Shown here: in pieces, positions 12,066 through 25,129 of the stretch
Position numbering within the stretch: position 1 is the stretch's first letter
Layout: each line of letters starts with the position of its first letter
Origin: Brasenia schreberi
Taxonomy: Eukaryota > Streptophyta > Magnoliopsida > Nymphaeales > Cabombaceae
NCBI GenBank assembly: GCA_036023115.1
Contig: JAYKKT010000059.1
Span: 7,761,001 to 7,825,000 of the forward strand
DNA: 64,000 nucleotides
Direction: 5' to 3'
Translations under genes and position numbers: made by a program
Notes under the pieces: model-generated
What the model was told of the DNA's origin: nothing
What the model saw: only the letters and a program-made list of their open reading frames with translations
The model's database searches: none

Positions 12066-12514
12066 TTCGATATTTCATGTACCAAACATCTATGTTAAGT
12101 ATTACTTAATACATATATATAGTTTCCCATAAATGATGTTCTTCTTTTTGAGGAGGAGAGAGATAAGTCAGATATAATAAAAAACCAAGGGATTGGACAT
12201 ACTGTCAAATCGACTCTCTTAAACTATGTTTCATGTACCTCTTCGTGAATGCTCTAGTTTTCCACCTTATTATGGAAACTTGTTAGTGCATTTTATACAT
12301 AGGTTGGTAAATATTTCACTTTCTGATGATGGTTTCTACACGCGAGTTATTACTCTAAACAAACCTTTAAGTGTGCACAGTCTACGTTTTTCTCATCCTA
12401 GATAATAATATTTGTATTGATACTTAAAATATCAAAATATTGACAGGTAAGTTAATGAAAGTGATATATACTATGATTCGGAGAAAGAATTACATTTTAT
12501 GTTTATAAGAGATA

Positions 12515-14630
12515 AAGTGGGTTGCAGAAAAAGCCAAGGAGATTGAGAATACAAGTTTTAAATTATGGTACTCGGGAAATGAAAAGGTTTTACGAAAAAA
12601 GATAGATCGTGTTATAAAGATTGCAAGGTAATTACAGGAAAAAGCTTAACTACTTAACATCGACTTTTAGTAATGGATTTTCAAGTAAAAATTAGACAAA
12701 GAAGAATAGAGTGCATAGAGTTATTTAGACTAGATGGTGGAACCTCAAATGTGAGAAATAAGATATATTTAAACAGAAAGTTCTCCAAGGAGATACTTGG
12801 AATTATGTAGGTACACCTTATATATGGAAGAATATGACTATACATACTAGAGAAGTGACAAAAGATGTGTTAGACGAATCTAAGGAAGGCATACCGGTAC
12901 AAAAAGAAGCTTGGTGGTAGAGTAAAGTAGTGCAAGATAAAATCATGGCAAAGAAGACATGTTATAAATTGCATTATGCTAAGAATACTAGTGAAACTTG
13001 TGAGGCTTAAAAGAAAGAAGCGAAAGAGATTGTTAGTGAAGCAAAAACCAAAATTTGTGAGGATTTATATAAAAAGCCTAACTCAAAAGAAGGTGAAAGA
13101 AATATGTTTAAGATGCCTAAGGCTAAAGATAAGAAAACTAAGCATCTGAGTAGATTTTAGTGGCAAATGATAATATAAAAAATAGATGAAAAAATTATTT
13201 TCATAAGTTTTTTAATGAAAATACAAATATTAGTATTAGCTTAGGAGAGTTAGACAAATCAAAAAAGTATATAAACCACATTTTTTATTGGTGTATTCAT
13301 AAGAATGAAGTAAAAGATGCTCTTAAATATACGAAGGTTGATAAATTTGTAGGACCAAACAATATTCTTATAGAAGTATGAAAATCCTATGAGACATGGG
13401 GTCACTTGGCTCACAAGACTATTTAATGAAATATGGAGAACCCAAAAGATACCCGAGGAATGGAGAGGGAGTACACTTATATCCATATATAAGAGCAAGG
13501 GAGACGTTTAAAATCGTGCAAATTATCGAGGTATCAAGTTAATGAGCCATACTATGAAATTATGGGAAAGAATTATTTAATGTAGGTTAAGATAAGTATC
13601 AAGTACAAAAGAGAACCAATTTGGATTCATGCGCAACAATATACAATTGAAGTGATTCACCCATTGAGACGTCTTATGAAACATTTTAGAGCAAAAAAGA
13701 ACCTTCACATCATATTTATTGATATAGAAAAAGCTTACGATATGGTGCCAAGAGATGTTCTTTGGAAAACCTTGGAAAGAGAGGTATCCCATTGACATGC
13801 ATAAATCTTATAAGAGACATGTACGATAGTACAAAAACTTGTGTAAGAACTCATAAATGAATGACAAACTCCTTTGAAGTTAATATTGGGCCATATCAAG
13901 GATCAACTTTAAGTCCATATTTATTTATATTGGTCATTGCTGAGTTAACAAAACATATTCAAGATGAAGTACCTTGGTGTATGGTATTTGCATATGATAT
14001 TGTGTTAGTTGATGAGTCTAAGAAAAAAGTTAATAGTTAATTAAAACTATGGAGAGAAATGTTAGTAAGTAAATAATTCTGTCTTAGTAGAACAAAAACA
14101 TAATATAAGGAATGTAAGTTTGATTACTTGTTTATTTCAAAGGATATAGAAATTAAGATTGACACACACTGCATCCCTCACAAGGAAAATTAGAAATACC
14201 TTAGGTCAATTTTTCATAGTGATAGAAAATTTGATAGAGATGTTACACGTAAAATTAATGTCGGTTGGTTAAAATGGAAAGGGGCATAATGTATTCTATG
14301 TGATAAAAAGATACCTTAAAGGTAAATATTATAGAATAACAATTAGACTTACTATATTTTAATCAACATGTACAAAAGATATCCGTAGAAATGAAGATGA
14401 GATGGATGATTGGTGATGAAAGAAAAGACCGTACACATAATGAGGTTATCAATAGAGGATAAAATGAAAGAATGAAAGAAAATCGTTTAAGATAGTTTGA
14501 AAATGTAGAAAGACGACCAAAGGAAGTTCCAATCAGAGAAGGTATGAAAAACTAGATGGTAAAAATGTTAAAGAGGAGTATAATTTGGTAAAAATATTGG
14601 GAATTACCGGTTGTTATCGAGATCATATTC
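12515..14630 (+). mobile_element. RTE-clade LINE, old degenerate copy
   Basis: Plus-strand copy alignable by eye to copies 1-3 over the endonuclease end, linker (12740-13130), reverse transcriptase (13150-14040) and C-terminal region. Stops and indels occur throughout, including loss of the intact FADD motif (FAYD at about 13988). No clean 3' tail is left. It is clearly older than the 5-9 kb copies. Confidence 0.75.
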
Positions 14631-14825
14631 TTAGGTTTTTCTTTTTCTAATGAAGATACTTATGCAATTTTTTTTGTATTAATAGAGTATAATTTCTTTA
14701 ATGTGGTCTTTGAGCCTTTGAATGGGCATGCCTACCCATAGTGTTTATTGCACCATCTTTTTACTTTTGAGGTCACTAAGGTTATGCCAAAAGAACTAAT
14801 AGTCAGCTTTTCTTATTGTAACAAT

Positions 14826-15155
14826 ACAACAACAACCAAGCCTTTTCCCATACAAGATGGGGTCAGTTACATGAATTCTTTGTTTCTATAGGGCCCAATC
14901 ATGTGCCATGCTAGCAATTAACTGATCATAAGCTAGATCAGTCTTTATTATTTCTTTCCAACACTTTTGTGGTCTTACTCTTCTTTTTTTAACACTTTTA
15001 CAATCTAGTTTCTCATATCTTCTTATCGTAGTTTCTTTTGGTCATCTTTCTATGTGTTCAAACTATCTTAAGCGATTTTTTCTCATTTTATCATCTATTA
15101 GTGACACTCCCAATTTGTTTCTAATAACCTCATTATGTATACAATCTTTAGATTA
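14826..15155 (-). mobile_element. RTE-clade LINE 3' fragment, antisense
   Basis: Starts with the LINE 3' tail on the plus strand as CAACAACAACCAAGCCTTTT and reaches the C-terminal coding part before switching. It forms an inverted pair with 15225-16007. Confidence 0.75.
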
Positions 15156-15224
15156 ATTACTTTATATAATATACAACCAAATTTTGGTTGAAACTTTGTA
15201 AATATGTGTGTTCATGGAATGACT

Positions 15225-16007
15225 TTGTGTATGTTATTTACGAATGACTTTGTATTAGTAGACGAGTTTAAGCAAAAAGTTAATAGAAAATTGAAACTAT
15301 AGAGAAAAACGTTAAAAAGTAAAATCTTCTGATTTAGTAGAACAAAGACAAAATATATGGAATACAAGTTTGACCATTTTGTTACTTTACATGACATACG
15401 AATTAAGATTGACACACATTGCATCCCTTATAAGCAAAGTTTAAAGTACCTAGGGTCAGCCTTTCAGATCGAAAAAAATGGATGGAGAGGTTATGCATAG
15501 AATTAATGCATGTTGGTCAAAATAGAGAGGTTTATAGGGTATTTTATGTGATAAAAGAATATCATCAAAGTTAAAAGGTAAGTATTATTGAGCAAGAAAT
15601 AGATCCGTTATGTTTTATGGCTTTGAGTGTTTGGCAGGTAATCATCAACATGTACAAAAGATGTATATAGCATAAATGAAGATACTGGGATGGATGTGTG
15701 GTTACACAAGAAAAGACCGTTTAAATAATGAGGCTTAGACACGTGAAAAGATGACCAAGTAGTTCCTATAAAAATGTATGAGAAACTAAGAGGAAACTTC
15801 GGTAAGAATGACTGAGAAACTAGATGGTAAAAATGTTAAAAAGAGGAAGGGGAATTGAAAGACCACAAAAGTGTTGAAAGAAAATAATAAAGAATGATAT
15901 AGTTTATGTTGAGTTAGCTATTAGCATGGTGCATGAATGAGCTTTATGGAAACAAAAAATTCATGTAGCCGACTCCATCTAGTATGGGAAAAGGCTTAGT
16001 TGTTGTT
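15225..16007 (+). mobile_element. RTE-clade LINE 3' half, degenerate
   Basis: Reads from the FADD region through the C-terminal domain to the tail AAAAGGCTTAGTTGTTG at about 15988-16007. Many stops. It lies immediately upstream of the first recognisable exon of the kinase gene, so it is in an intron or marks the limit of that gene. Confidence 0.75.
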
Positions 16008-16298
16008 CATGTATCTTATTTGATATTGACATGGTAACACATACTTGTTTGAATCGTCTACATGATGTATTCTCCATGGATCTATTTTCTGATTGTTTTG
16101 GTAAAAGTTGTTTATCAGAATACTTTGGTTCATTCATCCTTTTCCCATCTTATTGACATGTTAAATGCTTCCTTTTTGTTCTTAATTCCAAGTTTTGGTT
16201 CAAGGACGCTACTTCTGGCATAGAAGGCAAAAAATTGCTCCAATGGATAGCTTTTCAAAGGTTTCTTGAACATACGTGCTTTTTTTTTTGGTATCCAG

Positions 16299-19214
16299 GT
16301 ACCACTATAATGTGGCTGATTCACGGTTGACACAACATATTGATAAAGGAAATGAAGATGGTTTATTTATAAGCTGTATAGCTTCTTGTTCAAATTTATG
16401 GGCACTTATCATGGATGCCGGAACTGGTTTTTCTTCTCAAGTATATGAGCTTTCTTCCTTCTTTCTTCACAAGGTAATTATTCATTTAAAATGGGATCAC
16501 TACAGTTTTCATTATTCACTTTTCATCATTTATCACATGGATATGAATAGATTATATTCCATTTATTTATATAGGAATGGATTATGGACCAGTGGGAAAA
16601 GAATTATTATATCAGTGCCATAGCCGGTGCGAACAATGGGAGTTCCTTGGTGGTGATGTCTAAAGGTGGGCACTTTATGTTTCAGATTATCGTTATGAAG
16701 AGAACAACTATAGGATCAACAATAGTGTGTTTGGTAGGCCTGCACTTCATATCTAGTTCTTGTTCTTGTCATCAAGTGTTTGGCAGCCTATTGAAGACTT
16801 GAAGTACAACTTACGGGCTCCTCCAGACTCTTTTGTCATTCACTGTTTCTTAATTCATGAGTATAATATTTTATAGATCGATGTGATCATTTTGGAAATC
16901 AAAATTGGGCCGAGGGTCCCGTCAAGTAGATAGAGTAACTTTTATGCTTATTCTTTCTCATGATCCAGGATCCTTCAGATTTCGAGTATGGGTATGCTTA
17001 AATTTAGAAACCAAGTCTAATGGGCTGGTTATTCATTGGACCCAGTTTTTAATCAGATGCCAGAATTTAGACCTTAATCTACAATGCTATAAACAATTCT
17101 GGTTATAAGACAAGACAAATTAGGTTTGAAATTGGAATTAAATCAGGTTTAACAAGTTCGGTCCTGAAAAATACGTAACCGTTACCTGCTTTCCAATGAT
17201 TTGCAGTCTCACTTTCTTGAAATTGGTGTAATATGTAAAAGGATTTTTCCTCCATTCTATTGAGACCTGCATGAACTCCGTCCATGTAAGGGATCACCCT
17301 TCCATGGTCGGTCCCAAGCCTAGATAAAGGAGGAGGGTTGCGTTAGGCTTTCGATAGCAAGCGTAAAACTTTGTTGGACTTACCATGGATTCTAAAAAAA
17401 AAACAAGGAATCCATATAGCCGACCCCGAAAAGGCTTAGTTGTTGTTGTCTATTGAGACCTGGATGCTTGATGTCTCACCAAACCTAAGGTATGAGTTGC
17501 TGTACCATTATATGCTTGTCGAAGTATTTTATCTGTTTTGCTGATTATGATCTTGCTTTGATAGAATTGAATATGGTCCATGTCCTGATGCTGAGTTCAT
17601 TCTTTTTTATGCGAATTTCACGAGTTCCAAATGTTGGATCAAAATCAGTGGTCGAAATTATGTTAAAGTATCATGTTAGGATTTTCTGGCATTCATGTTG
17701 TTAATATTTGCAGAAAATGCATTTGAGTTCCCATAATTTCTTTCAATTGTATTTTGACATTGAAGATGTCTTTGTATTGTTCTAGGAACGCTTTATACAC
17801 AGCAATCCTACAAAGTTAGTGACTCGTTTCCTTATAAATGGATAAGCAAGAAATGGAGAGAAGGATTTCATGTGACGTCAATGGCAACTGCTGGAAGTAG
17901 ATGGGGAGTTGTCATGTCTAGGAATGCAGGTTTTTCAGATCAGGTTGTCCATCTCATTTTCCTCCGAGAAATTTTCAATACTTTCTGAATTAATACTTGT
18001 TTTGATGATAACCTTGTGCATTAAGTGTGTTTGTCGTGACATACTTTGAATCAAAACAAGATTCCCACGGGTTCAAAATGTTCTATTGAGAAAGCTATAC
18101 TTGTTATTGGTGTCAAAGTTGACTGAAAACCTTTTTGTGAGATAGAAGTTACTGGGATTTCTTATTCTGCTGATTTTTCCACAAGTCCGGTGAGTCCATT
18201 ATCTGAAGCAGTTGGAATTGAACTTCAAATCTTAGTCATCCGTGTCCTAAAAGCACCTGAGTTGTATTTATCATGCTTTGTTCCTTCAGACATGAACAGT
18301 AACCTGCCCAGGCCTGTGTGTGTGTGTCTTTTGTTATTAGGCTTGTCCAAGTTTGTTGTCTTTCAAGACTTTAATCTTTTATGATATTTTTGGGGGGGAG
18401 GGGTGTAAATGCCTAGCATGAGAAATGATAATTGAACCTGTATTTTACAGGTTGTTGAATTGGATTTTCTCTATCCGAGTGAGGGCATACACAGGCGATG
18501 GGATAGTGGTTATCGTATCACTTCTACAGCCGCAACTTGGGATCAGGCTGCTCTCGTTCTAAGTGTTCCAAAGCGCAAACCTGCAGATGAGACTCAGGAG
18601 ACCCTGCGAACAACTGCTTTTCCAAGTACCCATGTGAAGGTGCGACAAAATCTGTAGATAATTTTTAGGTGTATTTTGTTTCCTGCTGTATTGTCGAAAA
18701 ACTTGAAGCCAACCTCCATGCTTGGAAGTTCTTGGCTTCAAGCTGAGTATCTCTAAAGGTTTAGCTAAATCGCCACTGCCTTATTGTGATTAACAAAATA
18801 AATCTTCATGTGAAATTTTTCATGATGTGCAAGTTTTTCCTAGTACATGGCACATGATAGGGCTCCGTGGAAACAAAGAATCCATGTAGTCGACCCCGTC
18901 TAGTATGGGAAAAGGCTTAGTTGTTGTAGTTGTTGCAAGTTTTTCCTAGTAAGATCTCCACTGAAATTTCCGATAAAGTTTCTGATACTATAATATGCCA
19001 GAGCATTTTAAATTTGATATCTCGCTCTCTCATACACACGCACACACACCCAGTGGCAAGATTTAATTGTTTGTGGGGTCAATCATTCAATTGAAGTGTC
19101 TCTTCATCATTACGTGGAAGGAACTTGACGTTGCTTTGCATCTGATCTTTGCAGGAGAAATGGGCCAAAAATCTGTATCTTGCTTCTGTGTGTTATGGGC
19201 GTACTGTATCTTGA
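16299..19214 (+). CDS. MUT9-like / HD16-type casein kinase 1-like protein, last five exons
   Basis: Five exons join in frame: 16299-16473, 16575-16665, 17786-17943, 18451-18639 and 19155-19214 (stop TGA). All introns have GT-AG borders. The product is about 224 residues, opening at YHYNVADSRLTQHIDKGNED and ending EKWAKNLYLASVCYGRTVS, which is the conserved C-terminal half of the plant casein kinase 1-like family that includes Arabidopsis MLK/PPK and rice HD16/EL1. Those nuclear Ser/Thr kinases act in light, circadian, flowering and chromatin pathways. The kinase domain exons are not seen in this window; the first exon here begins with phase 2, so an upstream exon must exist or have existed. 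It could lie left of the transposon cluster, giving an intron of over 16 kb, or be lost. The seen part has no stop or frameshift and looks under constraint. Confidence 0.85.
17292..17452 (+). mobile_element. SINE-like element with RTE LINE tail, intronic
   Basis: Second copy of the element at 10450-10620. The body contains GGAGGGTTGCGTTAGGCTTT, followed by a short A run and the LINE end CCGACCCCGAAAAGGCTTAG with a TTG tail. It lies in the kinase intron between 16665 and 17786. Confidence 0.55.
18846..18934 (+). mobile_element. 89-bp RTE LINE 3' stub with exact TSD
   Basis: Only the final 89 bases of the LINE, ending in TTGTTGTAGTTGTT. The 17-bp TSD GCAAGTTTTTCCTAGTA lies at 18829-18845 and 18935-18951. 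It sits in the last kinase intron. It is a textbook case of extreme 5' truncation during reverse transcription. Confidence 0.9.
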
Positions 19215-19564
19215 ACTCCATTACCAAATAAAGAGCATTCAACTAGAAAATGAATGTATGTGGCTGCAGAAGCCATTGGCATGGCATTCTATATTCTTTG
19301 CAAGCATTTGCCATGAAACCAATGCTATGAATTGTATAGTTTTGTCACGTATGGACGAAGTGCAGTCATGGAATGTTGTTGGCTGCTGCAGGGAAGGCCA
19401 ACAAGAGGCTCCCTTTCCCCTTCTGTATATTATACCTCAGTAGCTACCATCTATACTTAATTTAAATCGTTTCAAGAATCCTTGCAGGTATTTTATCGAC
19501 TTCCTGATGCGTGTCTGTGTACATGTGTGTGTGAGAGAGAGACTAGCTTGTAAATTTAGATCAT

Positions 19565-19601
<37 letters not shown>

Positions 19602-19790
19602 GCTGGTAAATTTAGACCATGTTGGTGAAAGAGACGAACCGCATCGTATGCACGGCTGGTTTTCCATCGAACCAGTTGAGCTTGCCACTTGCCTAACAGC
19701 CTCTTTTAGTACAAGTTTACGAACAGCTTGCCATGTTTTATATATGAAGGTATTCTTTGAAACCCCTAAATAAAACATTTCTCTTCTTTG
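19215..19790 (+). other. kinase gene 3' untranslated region
   Basis: Follows the stop codon at 19212-19214. A possible polyadenylation signal AATAAA lies at 19769-19774. The region contains a (GA)n tract and a local duplication. The UTR end is inferred, and an alternative intron here cannot be excluded. Confidence 0.45.
19547..19625 (+). repeat. (GA)n tract between two copies of a 24-bp sequence
   Basis: GA repeats run at 19569-19599. The sequence GTAAATTTAGATCATGTTGG before it recurs, with one change, after it, which suggests slippage or unequal exchange of a roughly 54-bp unit. Confidence 0.85.
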
Positions 19791-20700
19791 TCATCTACAA
19801 GTTGGCCCCTTGGCTAATATCTTGCTTTATGGAAAAGTTCGAGGAAATCGAACCTTAATTTGCGTCAAACATTCTGATACAGTTCCTTTGGAGTACGTTT
19901 CAGATTAAGTTCTTTAATTTTGCACTTATTCATTATTCATAAGCTGAACCATACCGAGCGGACCTTGTTCTTGTTCAGTTCATATTGTTGAACAAACTGA
20001 ACACATGGAATCCACGAAAAATGAACCAAGTTAGCTGGTGACGTTGTCTCCATTCAGATTCTTAAAACAAGTGCTAAATGGCATCATCTGTACCAGGCAC
20101 TTTATAATCAATCCATCATTTAGTGAGTCGTTCTGGCAAATTAATTAGTTTCAAATATGTTAACTTTGCTGGCAATTGATTCTTCGCACTTTTACTGTGA
20201 GAGCTTGCCAAACTGAAAATAACTTGGAGAACATCCTAGAACAGCAAACTCAGTGTTGCTCATGAGATCAAAGGTAACTATCCTTAACAATCTATAATTA
20301 AATCAGATAGGTTCGATCCAGCTGAAAGTATTAGGGAAACTTTGAAGTTTAAACGTCGGTATGGGTTCTATTGGATTTGAGAGTGGGCATGGACCAGACT
20401 AAGTGACTTTCTTTTTATTTATTGTAGTTAAAAAGATCATATGGCCCCTCCCCACCGAGAGTACGTCGAACTTGCTGAAAACAAGCCGTATCACTGTGAA
20501 AGATGAATCCAAAAATACCTTGCTTCACAGGATCCATCCAAAACAATATGTTGGTTGTATGTTATCTTGCAGAAGGGTTTTATTATATGCATTTCAGAAT
20601 AATATATTAATACAGATCATACGTGGATTCTTCCTCAACCACCCCTATCTTTCAAATTTTATCATGATCTTCTGACAAGCAGAAAAAAAGAAAAATTTCT
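19791..20700. other. unassigned intergenic sequence
   Basis: No supported gene, repeat or promoter. Confidence 0.4.
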
Positions 20701-20926
20701 CAGATTTTGTCATTAAATACTATTTTTACGTTTTGCATAACTCAGAAATTTTAATTTGACTTGAGAATTCGAAAAAAAAGAACAGCAATTCTCAGCTTCG
20801 CACCCCCAGCTGCATATCCAAATAGACCATAGGGAAAACAGGAAAATTGTCAAGAAATGAATAGATCGATGAAAATGTAGGATCATCAGAATGGAGATTT
20901 CATGATCGGAACATGATACCTCCCAG

Positions 20927-21750
20927 AATCTCAGACCCCAATCTCCCTTTCGGCAACGTACAGCGCTGTATGCACCATTGATAAGCACATCAGAGACTCT
21001 AATTTGTTGCCATACCTCAATTTAATCAAGAAACTCTTGAGAGAAAAACAATGCAAAATAGCTATGAAAATGATATAAATATTCAGAGAAAATGAAAGGC
21101 CAGGCTCAGAAGATAAAAGGCACTTAAATAGTTCTTCATATGAGATTGATTTCAGAGTTTGATGGTACTGAACTAACTCATCACAGCCTGCCTTCTTGAC
21201 GCTTGTTATTCAACACGGCGAGAAAGCGATAATTTTCAACAAAATCACAAGAAAAGGAAATCACACGAAAATAAAGGACTCGATGGACAAGAGTAGAGAG
21301 GGCCTCAGGGTAAAGCTAGAGAGATAGACATCATCGATGTTGTAAACCGCCTCTCTGATGGTACGGACAATCCATATGTCATCACAGGCCCCAGATACCC
21401 ACCCTCTTGGGTTTCTTTGAAGAACTCAGAGAGATTTTCCCGACAGAGCGACCCCAACGGCAAGAAGGGAAAAGGAAATGCAAGAAAACCGATAACGACG
21501 ATCGAATTCCCGTCGTGGGTTTTCATGGAATAATGGTTGGAAGAAATGGAGGAAGCGGTATAGGGTTTCACGACGCGGAAAGCAAATAGAAGGCTAAGGT
21601 TTAGGGTTTCACAAACACCATCAGAACCCCACGAGAGAGACTCTCTCTCCCTCTCGTTGGGATTGCTTGGGAAGGGCTTTATAATGAGGCAGTCTCACTC
21701 GGGAAAACCCTAATTCGCTCTTGCAGGGAGAGGAGAAGAGAGTATTGATC
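20927..21750 (-). other. possible 5' end of an unidentified minus-strand gene
   Basis: On the minus strand there is a TATA-like ATTATAAAG near 21677-21685, two telo-box-like AAACCCTA motifs (near 21558 and 21600), a CT-rich leader and an open frame of 88 codons (21571-21305) that I do not recognise. A possible exon at 20927-21005 is bounded by AG and GT (GGGAG|GTATC). Telo-boxes are common in promoters of plant translation and cell-growth genes. Whether a protein is made is unknown; a non-coding transcript is equally possible. Confidence 0.3.
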
Positions 21751-22259
21751 GTGTAGGTGCGGCCGCATGCAAATTGAGTAGGAATGGTCTTGCTCCGTCC
21801 ATCTAGCCAGATGAGATGACATCATCGACCCTTGCAATATATATAGACAGACAGAGGAAAGTCCATGCGCCACCAATCTTAAAATTTCTTAAAATTTGTT
21901 GGGTCCTTAAGATTAACGATTGAGATCTTTTAAACAAAAAAAACCCTAGACTCACAGGTCTTGCTGCAAGTGTACACGCAGATCTGTCTCATCGGTCTGT
22001 TGATCCGAATTAGAGAGTTCTTGGGTTCGATTGAGCCTTTCTGGTGAGAGGGGAGTTGGATCGTGAGATAGAAGTGGAGTAATCGGTGTTTGAGGAGACT
22101 GGGCTCTTGTGAAGTGAGTGCACAAAACTGATTTCCAGCGGTCTCCGATTCAGGTATAGACTGATTTTTTGGTTAATGTCGATGATGATTTGAGTAGGCA
22201 AATGTCATGTGTTGGCTTTGAAATTTGGATGGAAGGTAGATGGCTATGTAGAGAGTCGA

Positions 22260-22380
22260 TGAGATAATAGATGATTGATATTGAGTATTAAGTGATAAAA
22301 GGATATGACAAAACGTCATTCTAAACTGAAACATATATTATTCATAAAGTAATGAGATAACAGTGATTGCACTTTGATTC
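22260..22380 (+). mobile_element. MULE transposase fragment (part 2)
   Basis: The stretch with GAAACATATATTATTCATAAAG matches 60125-60230, which lies early in the decayed MULE at 59870-62270. Here it lies before the fragment at 22990-23230, the reverse of the order in the other copy, so the locus is rearranged. Confidence 0.55.
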
Positions 22381-22989
22381 TCCTTCCTCACATAACCTAC
22401 TCTATCGTATAAAATCATACCAAGTATCGGGGTTGCACCTCTTATTCGTGTTTAAACTTCCATTCACTTAAAACATTGTAACATGTCTATCTTGTCAATA
22501 CTTTCAACAAACTATACACATATATAGTTAATAAAAAAATCATCACAAATAATAGTACAAACATTTTTAAATAAATATTTCAAATAAAGTTTACCTTTAC
22601 TATCATCATTTACTTGATCCTCTCATATTTTATGTCTTTTATCAAGTAAGTACCTTTTCTAAAAGCTAAAAGTACAAATATTTTTGTAATTTTTACTTTT
22701 TTATGTCTCCTGTCAAAACGAGGCACATCACGGTTGTGTCTTGTTCTAAAATGAGACGCTCCTCTACTGTATCTCCTTCTCTTTGGAGATGTGTGTTTAG
22801 TGTGTCTCTATCATTTTTTGAAATGATACTAATGTTCCTTAGTTTTTGAAGATGTATAATGATAGTAATAGACAATTCAAGTAATGGTTCAAAGGCAATT
22901 ACATTGGTTTATTGGGAGGGAGATGAAATTAATGTATTGAAGTTATGGTATTTTGAAGCCAATAACAGTTGCTTAACTAGCACAATATT
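22381..22989. other. unassigned AT-rich sequence
   Basis: Lies between two MULE fragments and may be MULE-derived, but no motif is legible. Confidence 0.35.
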
Positions 22990-23230
22990 GTAATCCTTCG
23001 TTCAAAGCATAAAGATGAAAAGATAAGGTATAACTTGAATGTAAAAAAAGCAATGTAATGAAGTAAGAAATGTATTGATTATTGGTAAAAAAGTAAAATG
23101 TTTATTTTTACTTAAAGAAGATAGTGAAATTGATGGTTTATGGAAGTTATCGATAATGCAACATATAATCATTACATTGGATTGTATCTTGAAGAGCATG
23201 CAAATCTACTACATGGGAAGAGGGTCGAAT
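22990..23230 (+). mobile_element. MULE transposase FAR1-like N-terminal fragment (part 1)
   Basis: Matches 59871-60113. The readable frame (KVKCLFLLKEDSEIDGLWKL and onward to a cysteine-histidine-like spacing) resembles the FAR1-type zinc-binding DNA-binding domain at the N-terminus of many plant MULE transposases. Confidence 0.55.
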
Positions 23231-23239
23231 AAAGCGAGA

Positions 23240-25120
23240 GATTCATATTGTAGTGGTAGTCAACTTCCATAACACTAGTGATCAATGGCAGAAGATAACA
23301 AAGGCAAAGAGAGGCAAAGATGCACAAGAAAGATAGAGAGAAGAGTGGTGGAGGAAGGGAGAGACTAGATGGAGTTAGGAAGGAAAGAGGGAGATGCAAT
23401 GCGCTAAGTTTGGATATTTTGGAAAAAAAAGGAAGTGTGCTTGGTAAAAAGGGTATGCCTTTAGTAACACCCTTTCTAATATATTCCTTACTCCAAAACT
23501 TTTCACTCCATACTTAGACTGCATTGTGCCCAAGGCCGGTCCTAAGTTCAACTTTTGCCTGTACCTCCTTATACCTTTCATTTACATGAGCTTTGAATGC
23601 TCTTTTTCAATTTATTCATTATAATGTCAATGTTTTGGAATCTATTAGGATTTTGTTGGACCATTCTTCGTGTTCTACTTTCCTCTTACTCTTTAAAAGA
23701 CAGATACGAATAAAAAAATAAGATAGTTATATATAAGTTATAATTACTTAAGCACTAAATCATTTGTCATAAGTTTATGAATTATGATTATACTTTTTGT
23801 CTTAACTACACTTTGGGTACAATAAGGAAATATGTTAAAAACTTGGGAGTTTTCCAATTTATTTCTTTTCTTCATGCATGAATGCCTTGAAGAAGATCTG
23901 ATTATGTTCACATCTACTAGAGGTACAAGTTCAACTCAATATAGCTACGCACTTGACAGGTTTTGAGTTATGGGACCAAATTGAGCAAACTGTGATATGA
24001 TTCAAGGAAAGCAAAGCCAATATTAAACAACAAAATTAAACTCATGAATCATTACATATAAATTTATTTTTAAAAAGCCGTACTTGAACATACTTCACTA
24101 TGAAATTGCATCGGAATCCGACATCCTAAAAACCCCAATATGTGGGCAGGGAAATATAAAGTCTGAAGTGAATTCTATGCGTCACAGATCTCAAAATAAT
24201 TGCATTCCACGTCCCTTTCTTCACCTCCTGTGTCGAGACAGCATTTTGAGACGTGTTGTCGTTGAAATTGGGTACTCCTCAAATCCCTTTGCAATTTTTG
24301 ACGTCAATAAGACATTCAAATTTAACCCATTGTTTCCAGCACACAAACATATGTTTTTCTATTTTTCTATGCGTGTGCGAGAGAGAGAGAGACTGTACTG
24401 GCTCCACGACGTAAAATTCTGGCTTGTCCAAATTCAAAAAATCTGGTAAAATCATAAAAAGTTTTCCAAAATGCCACTTAAAAGAAAGTGTACAACACGT
24501 CATGAGCTATCTTTCTTTCCTACAAAAATTTTGCCGTCCCATAAAGGGGCACTCTGTATTTCATGAAACCTTCGTACACAGAATGAATCGAGGATTTCTT
24601 ATTCAAACCTTAAGACTAGTGAGTGCTTGGCAGCTTGCTGACAATAGAATGTTCTGGTTTATGGTTGCATTCAAAATCAAGGTGAACAAAGGCTCCCTCT
24701 ACCTAAGGAAGATCCTTAAGTTTGATCAGTAAAGATTCACCAATAGCATGTGCTTCTTTCAGTGGCAGATCTTCCGGAAGTTCAATGTCATCAGCTTAAA
24801 ACAACTGTTATATACTTGCACACAAACATTTGGTTGGTCTGTGGCCAAGGTAGATGAAAATGACATGTTGAGGTGAATACATGGCCACACAAGACATTAT
24901 CTCAAAGGCACGCATCGATGTCATTAAAAAAAAGTTGGTGCGTATAAGAAAGGAGGCAATTACTAAAGGTGGTATGGATTTAGATAGGCGGCCAGATAGT
25001 GATTCAGTGGGAAAGTTTGAAAAGATAGAAAATGAACGCTTCAAAAGAGGCAGAGAAAGGTCTCAAAAGTGTGTTTGGAATGAAAGTATGATCTTTGTCA
25101 GAGTTAAATGCTAATTTGCT
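23240..25120. other. intergenic sequence without a recognised gene
   Basis: Open frames here are short and unrelated to families I know. A motif at 24279-24303 (AATCCCTTTGCAATTTTTGA) recurs in the tandem duplication at 36075-36475, so a dispersed repeat of unknown type is present. A short GA tract lies at 24379-24391. Confidence 0.4.
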
Positions 25121-25129
25121 GATCAGCAC

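Noticed and set aside
22690..22860. GAGACG and CTCTTC motifs at 22.7 kb and 59.5 kb as a shared element
   Set aside because: Short, common words without collinearity.
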